Shown piece after piece: positions 27,008 to 34,819 of a stretch of DNA of 51,965 bases (positions within the stretch are counted from its first letter, which is position 1; each line of letters opens with the position of its first letter). Location of the stretch: assembly GCA_020849855.1 (NCBI GenBank), contig JADZFO010000038.1:172010-223974 (forward strand), in the 5' to 3' direction. The stretch comes from a bacterium (lineage in GTDB: Bacteria; 4484-113; JAFGCY01). The notes below the pieces were generated by a model. It did not search any database. It saw only the letters and a program-made list of their open reading frames with translations, and had not been told where the DNA came from. Made by a program: the position numbers and the translations under genes.

Positions 27008-27916
27008 CTAGCGGGTGGCAAACTGCCAGGTCACTGAGTAGGCATCGCCGTCCACCATGCCGTTCATTGCCACCTCAATCACCGTGTTGCCCGGCAGGGG
27101 GTCCTTCGGGATCAGCGCCACCAGGCCCTCATAGCGCCAGTCCGGCAGCAGCGGCCGGTAGGGCAGCTGCATATAGTACGGAATCGTGTTGCCATTGCGG
27201 GTGTCGGTGATGGTCGCCGTGACCTCGCTGATCTCCTGCCCCAGGCCGCCGAAGAACTCGACGGTGATCGGGATGCCCATCTTGGTGTCGCTGACCGGCA
27301 TCGGGATCTCCTCCTTGAAGGAGCTCGGCACATTGCTCATGCCGGGACCGGGATAGGCCACCACCGCCGCCTCGGCCCCAAAGCCCTTCATCCGGCCGCG
27401 GTTGATGTCCATCACCTGGTAGCCGCCGGAAGAGCCGAAGCCCACCCGCAGCAGGTTGGGGTCGAACATGCCGATGCGGTGATAGAAGGTGCGGGTCCAG
27501 TTGTCGATGGCCTCCACCGGCGCCACGCCCTGGTAGATCACGCTGTTGCGGGCCGCGGTCTTGCCTTCGGTGGTATAGCCGGGCAGGGAGGGCGACTCCT
27601 CATGCGCCGAGAGGCCGACGACGGAGAGGGAGATGCCGTTGTAGTCGAGGTAGTTGGCATGGGCCTGGGCGCCGTAGGAGAGGTCCAGGTCCAGGGTCAC
27701 CGGCGGCACTCCGGCCTGGGCCCGGTAGATATTGAGGCGCTCGATGGCCGCATTGGCCGCGCTCATGTTGACCTTGATTTCCTCGCCGGGGTAATTGGGC
27801 CAGGGCGTGGTGGCGGAGCCGCCGCCGCCGCAGGCCGAAGCGAACACGACACACAGCGCTGTCAGCGCCGGGATTAGTCTGCGCAGCACGGACCTTGCCC
27901 TCCCACTTGCCATCAC
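27008..27916 (-). CDS. CAP/SCP-domain lipoprotein
   Basis: 302 aa from GTG 27916 (the next codon is ATG). The signal peptide ends in a lipobox FASAC followed by GGGG. A CAP (cysteine-rich secretory/PR-1-like) domain covers about residues 50-200: INIYRAQAGVPPVTLDLDLS is close to the actual segment LNIYRAQAGVPPVTLDLDLS, then YGAQAHANYLDYNG and LSAHEESPSLPGYT. CAP proteins of bacteria are secreted and bind lipids or act on the envelope; catalytic activity is rarely shown. The C-terminal 100 residues form a beta-rich extension (GIPITVEFFGGLGQEISEV). Confidence 0.83.
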   Translation of the reverse strand: MMASGRARSVLRRLIPALTALCVVFASACGGGGSATTPWPNYPGEEIKVNMSAANAAIERLNIYRAQAGVPPVTLDLDLSYGAQAHANYLDYNGISLSVVGLSAHEESPSLPGYTTEGKTAARNSVIYQGVAPVEAIDNWTRTFYHRIGMFDPNLLRVGFGSSGGYQVMDINRGRMKGFGAEAAVVAYPGPGMSNVPSSFKEEIPMPVSDTKMGIPITVEFFGGLGQEISEVTATITDTRNGNTIPYYMQLPYRPLLPDWRYEGLVALIPKDPLPGNTVIEVAMNGMVDGDAYSVTWQFATR

Positions 27917-27923
27917 TTATCTA

Positions 27924-27929
27924 ACTATA
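27924..27929 (-). promoter_or_regulatory. -10 box TATAGT before the CAP lipoprotein gene
   Basis: TATAGT ends 7 nt before GTG 27916 on the minus strand. Confidence 0.5.
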
Positions 27930-28640
27930 CCCGCCCCGGCTGGATGCTGCACAGGCCGGGCCCTGGCGGCCCGCCGGGGCAGCGCCGCGCAGGCCGGGCC
28001 AGCCGCGCGGCTTGCATCAACGTGCAAGCCTGCCGCCGCAGCCCGCGCCGCCGGTTGCGGGCCCAGCGCGGCGGTTTTAATCTTCAGCCCCCAAAATGCA
28101 CGTCGCGGAGCAGTTTGAGTTTCGCATTTTAACTTTGCAGCCCGCTTTCGCAACGTCCAAAGCACCTTCTCAGCCGAACCGTTTTCTGATTCCGGATAGC
28201 CGACATGGAGTAGTCCAAACAGATGACTTGCCTGCATTTTCAAGATACGCCTCTGCCTCGCCGCCGCCAGGATGCAGCGCCCGCCGCCGGCCGGGGCCGT
28301 GGGCACGGCGCGCGCAAAGAGCATACCCGCGCAGGCGGGCAATTGCGAGGCCGGCGGGCATTAAATGGCCGCGTTATCACAACAGGGCCAGGCGGGCGAA
28401 TCGGGCGCAGACTGGACCGCGAGAGTGGGAGTTTTAACAAGCACAGAAGTACGAAGCGCGGAGCGCGGTAGGTTCGGGCTTCCGGCAGCGATGAGGCAGC
28501 ACCGCCGCGGGCCCTGGCAAGCAGGGCCCCTCCGCCGCCGGAGTGCAGCAAGGCGGGTCGGCGGAGTTCATGTTTCAACTGTGCGCGGGGTTGGTACTAA
28601 ACCTAAGACTCAACTACTAACAAAACAGCTTCACAGTTTG
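27930..28640. other. 710-bp intergenic region, no gene recognised
   Basis: Both strands have open frames, but none has family features or a convincing start. The longest, minus 27917-28342, is dominated by Ala/Arg/Gly and reaches the next promoter. A strong hairpin GGGCCCTG/CAGGGCCC lies at 28509-28529. The composition becomes AT-richer after about 28580, where the accessory island begins. Confidence 0.4.
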
Positions 28641-28650
28641 CTTAGGTAGG

Positions 28651-28691
28651 AGGTAACAGACAGCATGCATTGGTGCATCTGTTCGTTACCT
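28651..28691. other. 41-bp imperfect palindrome at the island edge
   Basis: Outer arms AGGTAAC/GTTACCT, inner arms ACAG/CTGT and ATGCA/TGCAT. It stands about 60 bp after the last island gene, at the change in base composition. It could be a terminator without a T run, or a recombination site. Confidence 0.4.
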
Positions 28692-28749
28692 GCGGCGTAA
28701 ACCACCAGGCTTTGCTGGCAGCTAGCAGCCCTTGACCTAAGCGTCGCAT

Positions 28750-29943
28750 CTAAAGGCCTACATCTGCTCCCCTTAGCACCCGCACCTGGATCGTATTAGA
28801 AACTAAACACAGGACAAACAACTGATTTGAATCTCCTACACCCAATTCTGCATCCAGAACGTATCCGCCATCTTCAACTAACGTGACAACGGACGCTGAG
28901 GTATTCACACTATCGACTGAACCGTTCCTACGGAAGCATACAACGCCATTCTGACTTCTTGACGGTAAGAGCGCAACTATAGGGCTCCATTCATAATTCG
29001 GAGCATGGTGGTTGTCCAATTCTCGTAGCACCGTAATACCTTCCGCAGAGACTTGACACACTCTGCCTCCGACGCCTGCACAATACACACTACGGTTCTC
29101 ACTTACTGACTCTGTAATCATCATATTCGTAAACACTTCGAACTTCGAAACAAGTTCTACATCAAAGCACTGAATAGATCCATTTGAATATACGCACACG
29201 ATGTTGCCATTGTCACCGGTGCAGGTACTAAGCAGAAAAGTTGGATCGGCAACTGGTAGTTGTGAGTCCGGAGCGAGCACTACTCGCAAAGACTCTTCAC
29301 TCTTTATTGTCCGACAATCTATGATCTTTAAGAATGCCTCATTACAAGAGAACAGTCCAATGACCGGCGGATAGGGAGATATAATAATCGGATCGAGTAC
29401 TTCATGAGCAACGTTCGGGAACGTCTCCTTCATGATAAGGGGAGTTATGGACACTCTTGAATCCATCTGAACAAACTGCCCCTCCGTCATATCCTCGTTC
29501 AGCAGAATCACACCACCATGTATTGGAACGCATTTCAGTACTTTCCCAAGTCCAGTTTCTGATTCGTACTTGGTGATGCAACCCTTAGAGTCAATCAGCA
29601 AAGCGCTCAGCCTTGCTCCGCGAACACATAATACTCCGCTGGAGGCAGTACAGCTTAGGTCCGAACTGAGTATTTGCTCCGTCACTGCACTCGAAGCTTG
29701 CGTGTTTTCACGTCCAAGAGCGTCAATAACAACCCACTTGCGAGTGCTCCGACCACCAAAGCTAAGTAAGAGTGATCCGGACTCAAGGACTTTCACTTCA
29801 GGATCTTGCCAAATGTCATTGCTGGAAGCTGTCAATCTTGTGAATTCGGTGAAGTCAACTTGTGACCTCCCATTGTGTTGTGTTGCCGAACCTGGACTAA
29901 AGATGGTTGCGAAAAGCACGAGGCAAAGCAATATACTCAGCAT
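28750..29943 (-). CDS. Secreted beta-rich protein of the accessory island, unknown function
   Basis: 397 aa, starting at ATG 29943 behind GGGAGGT. The first about 20 residues are a signal peptide (MLSILLCLVLFATIFSPGSA). The remainder alternates short strands and turns: WVVIDALGREN, VLCVRGARLSALLIDSKG, GNIVCVYSNGSIQCFDVEL, NGVVCFRRNGSVDSVN. This looks like a propeller with roughly 45-residue blades. Several Cys residues could form disulfides. Base composition is clearly AT-richer than the flanks. The preceding ORF fragment stops 3 nt before this start, so the two may once have been co-translated. No family is recognised; an immunity-type role is a guess. Confidence 0.7.
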   Translation of the reverse strand: MLSILLCLVLFATIFSPGSATQHNGRSQVDFTEFTRLTASSNDIWQDPEVKVLESGSLLLSFGGRSTRKWVVIDALGRENTQASSAVTEQILSSDLSCTASSGVLCVRGARLSALLIDSKGCITKYESETGLGKVLKCVPIHGGVILLNEDMTEGQFVQMDSRVSITPLIMKETFPNVAHEVLDPIIISPYPPVIGLFSCNEAFLKIIDCRTIKSEESLRVVLAPDSQLPVADPTFLLSTCTGDNGNIVCVYSNGSIQCFDVELVSKFEVFTNMMITESVSENRSVYCAGVGGRVCQVSAEGITVLRELDNHHAPNYEWSPIVALLPSRSQNGVVCFRRNGSVDSVNTSASVVTLVEDGGYVLDAELGVGDSNQLFVLCLVSNTIQVRVLRGADVGL

Positions 29944-30173
29944 TGTCTAGTTACCTCCCATTCTCTCGCAAACACGATTTGCATATGCATTCCAATCCAA
30001 AGGACAGCGGAGTGTTCCTGTAACCCCGCCGTAGTAGCCACCAGCGGTAGAGTTGTAGACTCGGGACTGGCCTTTCCAATCAAATAAACTCTGATCTGAT
30101 AGGCAACAGCCAATCCTAGCAATAGGATCAACAGTGCTAATGTGGATACAATGCAAGTTCTTCTAATCTTCAT
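29937..30173 (-). pseudogene. Truncated, chimeric copy of the island gene at 31068
   Basis: The first 46 codons (MKIRRTCIVSTLALLILLLG onward to TTLPLVA) match the gene at 31068-31607 almost exactly, because they lie in a 300-bp direct repeat. After the repeat ends at 30037, the sequence is unrelated in this frame. In a second frame it continues as GGYYGGVTGTLRCPLDWNAY-ANRVCERMGGN and stops at 29947. That frame has better protein character, as if the 3' end of another gene had been joined to the repeat. I read this as a recombination product and not a functional gene. Confidence 0.55.
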
Positions 30174-30336
30174 TTGGCCCCTGCCTAGAAGTGCGTAGTA
30201 GTGCCATTGTACCAGTCAGAGGGATGCGGACAGGGTGTCCGCGCTCCATGAAGAGGCCGGCTTGCAGCCGGCGTTCCCTGCGCGCGGCGCAGCCGCGACC
30301 TTCCGCGCGGAGAGCTGCGAGGCGCGGCCTCCGGAG
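30037..30336. repeat. 300-bp direct repeat, copy A
   Basis: Matches 31471-31770 with no gaps and about 5 differences, a constant offset of 1434 bp. On the minus strand it contains two short palindromes, a TACAAT box (30206-30211), a GGGG ribosome site and the first 46 codons of a small membrane protein. Confidence 0.85.
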
Positions 30337-30372
30337 AAAGGCTGCCGAGTCCACAGCCAAGAGCACAGCGGG

Positions 30373-30453
30373 CAAATGGTGTGGCTGGAAACTGAAATCC
30401 GCTTAAACTCCTCACCCCACGCAGGGCTGTGTGTCAGGTGAATGCCGTTACTG
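30373..30453. repeat. Second island repeat, copy A
   Basis: About 80 bp, similar to 30904-30986. Best conserved is the part around GGGCTGTGTGTCAGGTGAAT. It is older than the 300-bp repeat, with several differences and small gaps. Confidence 0.6.
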
Positions 30454-30472
30454 TACAACTAAGAGCCCTCAG

Positions 30473-30667
30473 TCAATCCCTCCTTCTAAAGTACAATAAC
30501 GTTAGCGTAGTCATTACAATAAGAAGTATGCCTATTACAATGGAACCGACATAATAATCGAGTCCTATCACACCAATACGGTAGCGGTATGTTACGCCGA
30601 CAACATATAATAGAACAACAACTGCTCCCGCAGCTGCGATAAGTCTGTTGATCCTTATGGTCGCCAT
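30473..30667 (-). CDS. Small two-helix membrane protein of the island
   Basis: 64 aa from ATG 30667 (MATIRINRLIAAAGAVVVLL). A longer start is possible because the frame is open upstream. It has two hydrophobic helices (about 9-25 and 36-55) joined by a short loop YRYRIGVIGLDYY, and ends LLYFRRRD. The codon composition is AT-rich like the other island genes. The size and position, after a Gly/Cys-rich fragment and between repeats, would suit an immunity-like protein, but nothing in the sequence proves it. No family is recognised. Confidence 0.5.
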   Translation of the reverse strand: MATIRINRLIAAAGAVVVLLYVVGVTYRYRIGVIGLDYYVGSIVIGILLIVMTTLTLLYFRRRD

Positions 30668-30903
30668 CCAAAGTACCTGAATCAATACTAACATGGAAGT
30701 CATCTCCCGGTGTCGTTCCAGGAGCAAGAGGAGTAAAGACGTCAAAGGTAAGCCCCCATGGTATCCCAACGAGTGGCGGCATCCCTCCGCCGCCGCAGCC
30801 TTGGCATCCGCCTCCTCCACCGACACCTTGGATCGGGCCGCAGCCGAGATGGGAGGCAAACTCAGCTGCAGCTGCCGGGCACTCACCCAAGCGCCGCAGA
30901 GAG
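30668..30903 (-). pseudogene. Gly/Cys-rich fragment, possible 3' end of a lost larger gene
   Basis: One minus-strand frame reads ECPAAAAEFASHLGCGPIQG then VGGGGGCQGCGGGGMPPLVG and IPWGLTFDVFTPLAPG. It has no proper start and no clean stop before the small membrane protein gene. The Gly/Cys motif followed by a short variable end resembles C-termini of large secreted repeat proteins. The call is tentative. Confidence 0.3.
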
Positions 30904-30986
30904 CAAAAGGGGTGGCAGGAAAACTGAAATGAGAGCAAAGTCATCTCCCCGCGCAGGGGCTGTGTGTCAGGTGAATACCGTTACTG
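30904..30986. repeat. Second island repeat, copy B
   Basis: Homologous to 30373-30453. Both copies lie just upstream, on the minus strand, of a change in sequence content. Confidence 0.6.
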
Positions 30987-31067
30987 CGCACTATACATGT
31001 GATCTCACAAGACTCTTGACACCCGCAAAGTTCGCTCGCACTCTTAGTTGTCGTAGGTACTGCTACG

Positions 31068-31607
31068 CTAGTCAACGGGTAGTAAATAGAGGTAGCCAAC
31101 ACCATGCACGTAGTACACAATACCAAGTGAAAGACCATCAAGATTAATGTCCTGTTCACGCTGTGGCGAGATGGTAATCACTACTTGATCTTCAATTCTC
31201 CTAACAGCAAACAACTGCGAGATACTCAAGTTGGACTGAGACGGATACCTCTGTTTCATTGGGCTACCAGAAACACTAAGTAAACTCAGTTTCAGATCAT
31301 CCCCAGCTCCTTCCTCGAACTCGATTCTATGGTCCGCCAGATATGTTACCAAGTAGTTCGTTTGATACTGTCTTGATGAAACGCGACCTTGGAACAAGAC
31401 TACGGCTGATATCTCGCTAACTTGGGCTTCAGTATAGCCAACAAGTTCTACTCTGTCGTCAATACGACGGGCCACCAGCGGTAGAGTTGTAGACTCGGGA
31501 CTAGCCTTTCCAATAAAATAGACTCTGATCTGATAGGCAACAGCCAATCCTAGCAATAGGATCAACAGTGCTAATGTGGATACAATGCAAGTTCTTCTAA
31601 TCTTCAT
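31068..31607 (-). CDS. Signal-anchored island protein, unknown function (intact copy)
   Basis: 179 aa. One N-terminal helix (about 8-28, STLALLILLLGLAVAYQI) acts as signal anchor or signal peptide; the rest is a soluble strand-rich domain (VELVGYTEAQVSEISAVVLF, QYQTNYLVTYLADHRIEFEE, QVVITISPQREQDINLDG). ATG 31607 follows CAGGGGCC. The first 46 codons and the 5' region are in the 300-bp direct repeat and recur at 29937-30336, where the downstream part has been replaced. AT-rich like its neighbours. No family is recognised. Confidence 0.65.
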   Translation of the reverse strand: MKIRRTCIVSTLALLILLLGLAVAYQIRVYFIGKASPESTTLPLVARRIDDRVELVGYTEAQVSEISAVVLFQGRVSSRQYQTNYLVTYLADHRIEFEEGAGDDLKLSLLSVSGSPMKQRYPSQSNLSISQLFAVRRIEDQVVITISPQREQDINLDGLSLGIVYYVHGVGYLYLLPVD

Positions 31608-31770
31608 TTGGCCCCTGCCTGGAAGTGCGTAGTAGTGCCATTGTACCAGTCAGAGGGATGCGGACAGGGTGTCCGCGCTCCATGAAGAGGCCGGCTTGCA
31701 GCCGGCGTTCCCAGCGCGCGGCGCAGCCGCGACCTTCCGCGCGGAGAGCTGCGAGGCGCGGCCTCCGGAG
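31471..31770. repeat. 300-bp direct repeat, copy B
   Basis: Partner of 30037-30336. It includes the promoter-like TACAAT (31640-31645, minus) and the 5' end of the intact gene. Confidence 0.85.
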
Positions 31771-32151
31771 CAATGCTGCCGGCTAAGCTGGGCAGTGGAC
31801 ATTTGTGGCGATTGTAACGCGGGGGAGAGAAGATGCGGACAGGGTGTCCGCGCTCCAATTGAAGCTGCAGACTAAAGTCCGCGCTCCCCAGCGAAGATGC
31901 CGGCTTGCAGCCAGCGTTCCGTAAGATACGGGACACTGTCCCGCGCTCCATGAAGAGGCCGGCTTGCAGCCGGCGCTGCGAGGAGGATGGGCGCATATCC
32001 ATGCGCCCCTACAAGACGGACGGACACAAGGTCCGCCCCTGCGAAGAGGCGTCCGCCCTAAGGCTATCCGGGCAACCTGGCTACGAGACTGCGTCATGGG
32101 CAATCATGCCCGCGCCACCAGGAAGAAGGTGCAGGCAGGCCTGCACCCTAC
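31660..32151. repeat. Array of short palindromes between the island and purB
   Basis: About ten hairpins in 490 bp, many followed by GCGCTCC or GCGTTCC: GCGGACA/TGTCCGC (twice), GCCGGC..GCCGGC type (three times), GGGACA/TGTCCC, GGGCGCAT/ATGCGCCC with CCTAC, GGAC/GTCC, GGGCA/TGCCC, and GGTGCAGG/CCTGCACC ending CCCTAC (32128-32151). No coding potential. The last unit contains the stop codon of purB. Confidence 0.65.
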
Positions 32152-33449
32152 GAAGACCGCAGGCCGACGCGCTCGAAGAGCTCGTCGACGTGCTGCACAT
32201 AGGGCTCATAGGTGAAGCAGGCCAGCAGCGCGATGTGGTCCAGCACGCCCGTCACCTCGCGGTCAGAGCTGAGGCTGTCCAGCAGGGGCTTGCCGCTCTC
32301 CCAGCAGGCCAGGGCATGGCGCTGCACGATGCCATAGGCGTTCTCGCGGCTGACCCCCGCCGCCGCCAGGGCCAGCAGCACGCGCTGGCTGAAGATCAGG
32401 CCGCCGGTCAGCTCAAGGTTCCTTTGCATGCGCTCCGGGCGCACCAGCATCTCCGCGATGATGTAGGTCATCTTGGCCAGCATGTAATCCGCCAGGATGC
32501 AGGCGTCCGGCAGGATCACGCGCTCGGCGCCGGAGTGGCTGATGTCGCGCTCCTCCCAGAGCGCCACGTTCTCCAGCCCGGTGACGGCGAAGCCGCGCAG
32601 CACGCGGGCCAGGCCGGTGATGCGCTCCAGCAGGATCGGGTTCTTCTTGTGCGGCATGGCGGAGCTGCCTTTCTGGCCCTTGCCAAAGGGCTCCTGGACC
32701 TCGCCGATCTCGGTGCGCTGCAGGCTGCGCAGGTTGACCGCCATCTTTTCCAGGGTGGCGGCGAGGCCGGCGACGACCGAGATGAAGTGCGCATGCCGGT
32801 CGCGCTGGACCACCTGGTTGCTGACCGGCGCGGGGCGCAGGCCCAGCTTGTCCAGCACCTGCTCTTCAAGGCTGGGGGGAATGTGGGCGAAGTTGCCGAC
32901 GGCGCCGGAGAGCTTGCCGACGGCCAGGCCGTCCGCCGCATCCCGCAGGCGCTCGCGGTGGCGCTGCAGCTCGTCAAACCAGACCAGCAGGCGCAGGCCG
33001 AAGGTGGTGGGCTCGGCGTGCACGCCATGGGTGCGGCCCATGCACAGGGTGTGCTTGTGTTCCAGGGCCCGGCGGCCCAGGGCCTCCAGCAGGCCGTTGA
33101 GGCCCTCCAGCAGCAGGCGGCCGGCCTCGACCAGGATCAGGCACTGGGCGGTGTCCACCACATCGCTGCTGGTCAGGCCCTTGTGGAACCAGGCCGAATC
33201 GTCGCCGATGCTCTCGCCGACGCTGGTGGTGAAGGAGAGCACGTCGTGGTTGAGGGTCAGCTCCAGCTCGTCGATGCGCTCGACGCTGAAGGCGGCCCTG
33301 GCGCGGATGCGCTCCAGGGCGTCCTGGGGGATGGCGCCGCGCTCGGCCCAGGCCTCGCAGACGGCGAGCTCCACCTTGAGCCAGGCTTCATAGCGGGCCT
33401 GGTCAGTCCACAGACGGCCCATCGCAGGGCGGGTATAGCGGGAGATCAA
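32148..33449 (-). CDS. purB: Adenylosuccinate lyase
   Basis: 433 aa from TTG 33449, 7 nt after AGGAG. The enzyme acts twice in purine synthesis, releasing fumarate from SAICAR and from adenylosuccinate. Family signatures: NHDVLSFTTSVGE, GLTSSDVVDTAQCL, MGRTHGVHAEPTTFG, KLSGAVGNFAH and the flexible catalytic loop GSSAMPHKKNPILLERI. The C-terminal helices (RAYGIVQRHAL-like, here NAYGIVQRHALACWES) fit the fumarase/aspartase superfamily. The length is usual. Its TAG stop is the GTAG end of a palindromic repeat. It stands alone, next to the accessory island. Confidence 0.93.
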   Translation of the reverse strand: MISRYTRPAMGRLWTDQARYEAWLKVELAVCEAWAERGAIPQDALERIRARAAFSVERIDELELTLNHDVLSFTTSVGESIGDDSAWFHKGLTSSDVVDTAQCLILVEAGRLLLEGLNGLLEALGRRALEHKHTLCMGRTHGVHAEPTTFGLRLLVWFDELQRHRERLRDAADGLAVGKLSGAVGNFAHIPPSLEEQVLDKLGLRPAPVSNQVVQRDRHAHFISVVAGLAATLEKMAVNLRSLQRTEIGEVQEPFGKGQKGSSAMPHKKNPILLERITGLARVLRGFAVTGLENVALWEERDISHSGAERVILPDACILADYMLAKMTYIIAEMLVRPERMQRNLELTGGLIFSQRVLLALAAAGVSRENAYGIVQRHALACWESGKPLLDSLSSDREVTGVLDHIALLACFTYEPYVQHVDELFERVGLRSS

Positions 33450-33481
33450 TTTGTTACTCCTGTGCAGCCGGAGGCTACCTG

Positions 33482-33509
33482 CGTGAAGTGTGAAGCGAGA
33501 AGAGTGACA
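33482..33509. repeat. Heptamer array, left side of the four-helix-bundle gene
   Basis: Four 7-bp units (CGTGAAG, TGTGAAG, CGAGAAG, AGTGACA), opposite in orientation to the array at 33974-34057. Confidence 0.55.
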
Positions 33510-33518
33510 GCCTGCTTC

Positions 33519-33908
33519 TTAGTGCTCCTTGCTGACCTGCTCCAGCTTCTTCCTAAGGTGATTCGACAAGCCGCCAATCAATGCTATGCAGCCTTCAGCC
33601 ACCTGATAGATCCTGCCAAAGGTGAGCTGGTCCATGCCATGGATATCCACAGCCACATAAAGCAGCGATTGAATCTCAAAGGCTGAGCCGCGTGCCATGT
33701 TGAGAAAGTGAATGAACTCCCTCTCGCCACGCCTGCCATAGCCTTCCGAGATGTTTGCCATTACTGACAAAGCGGCCCTTCGCAGTTGCTTGCGAAGATC
33801 AAAGTCCTGTGCCAAGGTGCCTGTGCTGGTATGAGCGTAGATCAGCCGCATAAGTTCTCTTGCCCTTTGCCAGGCATGCAACTCCTCGAAGCGTTTGATC
33901 TGGCTCAA
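33519..33908 (-). CDS. Four-helix-bundle protein (23S rRNA intervening-sequence/bAvd family)
   Basis: 129 aa from TTG 33908. The family is recognised by the opening KRFEELHAWQRARELMRLIY and by LRKQLRRAALSVMANISEGYGRRGEREFIHFL plus FNMARGSAFE-like (here LNMARGSAFEIQSLL); four long helices result. Relatives are encoded in 23S rRNA intervening sequences, as the Avd accessory protein of diversity-generating retroelements, and as many solitary genes of unknown role. No reverse transcriptase or rRNA is in the window. The gene is enclosed by heptamer arrays in inverted orientation, suggesting it travels as a cassette. Confidence 0.85.
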   Translation of the reverse strand: MSQIKRFEELHAWQRARELMRLIYAHTSTGTLAQDFDLRKQLRRAALSVMANISEGYGRRGEREFIHFLNMARGSAFEIQSLLYVAVDIHGMDQLTFGRIYQVAEGCIALIGGLSNHLRKKLEQVSKEH

Positions 33909-33973
33909 CGGGCGGAAAGAATAGCAAAAGTCGCGGCAGGCGGCAGCGGGACCTGATTGAACGGCTATTCAAC

Positions 33974-34057
33974 GCTTCCCGCTTCACCCTTCCCGCTTCC
34001 CGCTTCACTCTTCCCGCTTCCCGCTTCACCCTTCCCGCTTCCCGCTTCACGCTTTCC
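33974..34057. repeat. Heptamer array of 12 units, right side of the four-helix-bundle gene
   Basis: Twelve consecutive 7-bp units of consensus (G/C/T)CTTC(C/A)C, with a 21-bp higher-order period (GCTTCCC, GCTTCAC, then CCTTCCC or TCTTCCC). Confidence 0.75.
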
Positions 34058-34075
34058 CCCTCCGCCGCCATCGCA

Positions 34076-34081
34076 TACACT
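34076..34081 (+). promoter_or_regulatory. -10 box TACACT before a GTG start
   Basis: TACACT ends 6 nt before GTG 34088 and favours that codon over ATG 34097. Confidence 0.5.
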
Positions 34082-34087
34082 CCCAGC

Positions 34088-34813
34088 GTGACATCCATGC
34101 GCATCAACCGGGCCCTGGCCCAGGCCGGAGTGGCCAGCCGCCGCGGGGCGGAGCAGCTCGTCCTGGCCGGCCGTGTGCGCGTCAACGGCGCGGTGGTGAC
34201 CGACCTGGCCACCACCATCGACCCGGCGCGCGACAAGCTGATGCTGGACGGCAAGAGCATCAATCTGCAGGCCCTGACCTATTTCGCCTACTACAAGCCG
34301 CGCGGCATCGTGACCAGCATGGAGGATGAGCGCAAGCGCCCCTGCGTGGGCGAGCTTTGCCGCAGCCTGCCGGGCAAGCCGCGGCCGGTGGGGCGCCTGG
34401 ACCGCGCCAGCGAGGGCCTGCTGATCCTGACCAGCGACGGCGAGCTGGCCAACCGCCTGACCCACCCGCGCTATGGCGTGCGCAAGGAATACCAGGTGAC
34501 GATCAGCCCGCGGATCAATGACCCCAACGCGCGGCAGATGATTGAGGGCGTCGAGCTGGAGGACGGGCCGGCGCGCTTCGAGGGCATCGAGCTGCAGGAG
34601 AGCGCGGGCGACCGTTCGCGCCTGCTGGTGGTGGTCAGCGAGGGGCGCTACCGCCTGATCCGCCGCGTCTGCGAGAAGCTGGGCTTCAAGGTGCTGCGCC
34701 TCAAGCGCATCCGCATCGGACCGGTGGCGCTGGGCCGGGTGCAGGTGGGGGAGACGCGGCCGCTGAGCGGCGACGAGATCAAGCAGCTCAAGAAGCAGGT
34801 GGGGATGGAATAG
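34088..34813 (+). CDS. rRNA pseudouridine synthase, RsuA/RluB/RluE family
   Basis: 241 aa. It isomerises a specific uridine in ribosomal RNA. An N-terminal S4 RNA-binding domain (MRINRALAQAGVASRRGAEQ, residues about 4-60) precedes the catalytic domain. The nucleophile Asp is in GRLDRASEGLLILTSDG. YKPRGIVTSM, YGVRKEYQV and EGRYRLIRRVCEKLGFKVLRL-type segments are typical of the family. Length suits RsuA/RluB/RluE; which rRNA site it modifies cannot be read from the sequence. It is monocistronic with a leaderless-type start, just after the heptamer array. Confidence 0.9.
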   Translation: MTSMRINRALAQAGVASRRGAEQLVLAGRVRVNGAVVTDLATTIDPARDKLMLDGKSINLQALTYFAYYKPRGIVTSMEDERKRPCVGELCRSLPGKPRPVGRLDRASEGLLILTSDGELANRLTHPRYGVRKEYQVTISPRINDPNARQMIEGVELEDGPARFEGIELQESAGDRSRLLVVVSEGRYRLIRRVCEKLGFKVLRLKRIRIGPVALGRVQVGETRPLSGDEIKQLKKQVGME

Positions 34814-34819
34814 TGGGCT

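Noticed and set aside
27917..28342. 141-codon minus-strand ORF
   Set aside because: Ala/Arg/Gly-rich composition, no ribosome site or -10 box at its start, and it overlaps the promoter of the CAP lipoprotein. The region is reported as unassigned.
32040..32110. Minus-strand GTAGCCAGGTTGCC, like the 3' helix of a GEMM/c-di-GMP-I riboswitch
   Set aside because: The other conserved parts of the aptamer are missing, and the sequence lies inside the array of unrelated hairpins with no gene placed to be controlled.
33519..33908. Diversity-generating retroelement
   Set aside because: The four-helix-bundle protein is related to Avd, but no reverse transcriptase or template/variable repeat pair is in the window.
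33974..34057. Possible CRISPR array
   Set aside because: Units are 7 bp without spacers; the higher-order 21-bp period is simple tandem repetition.
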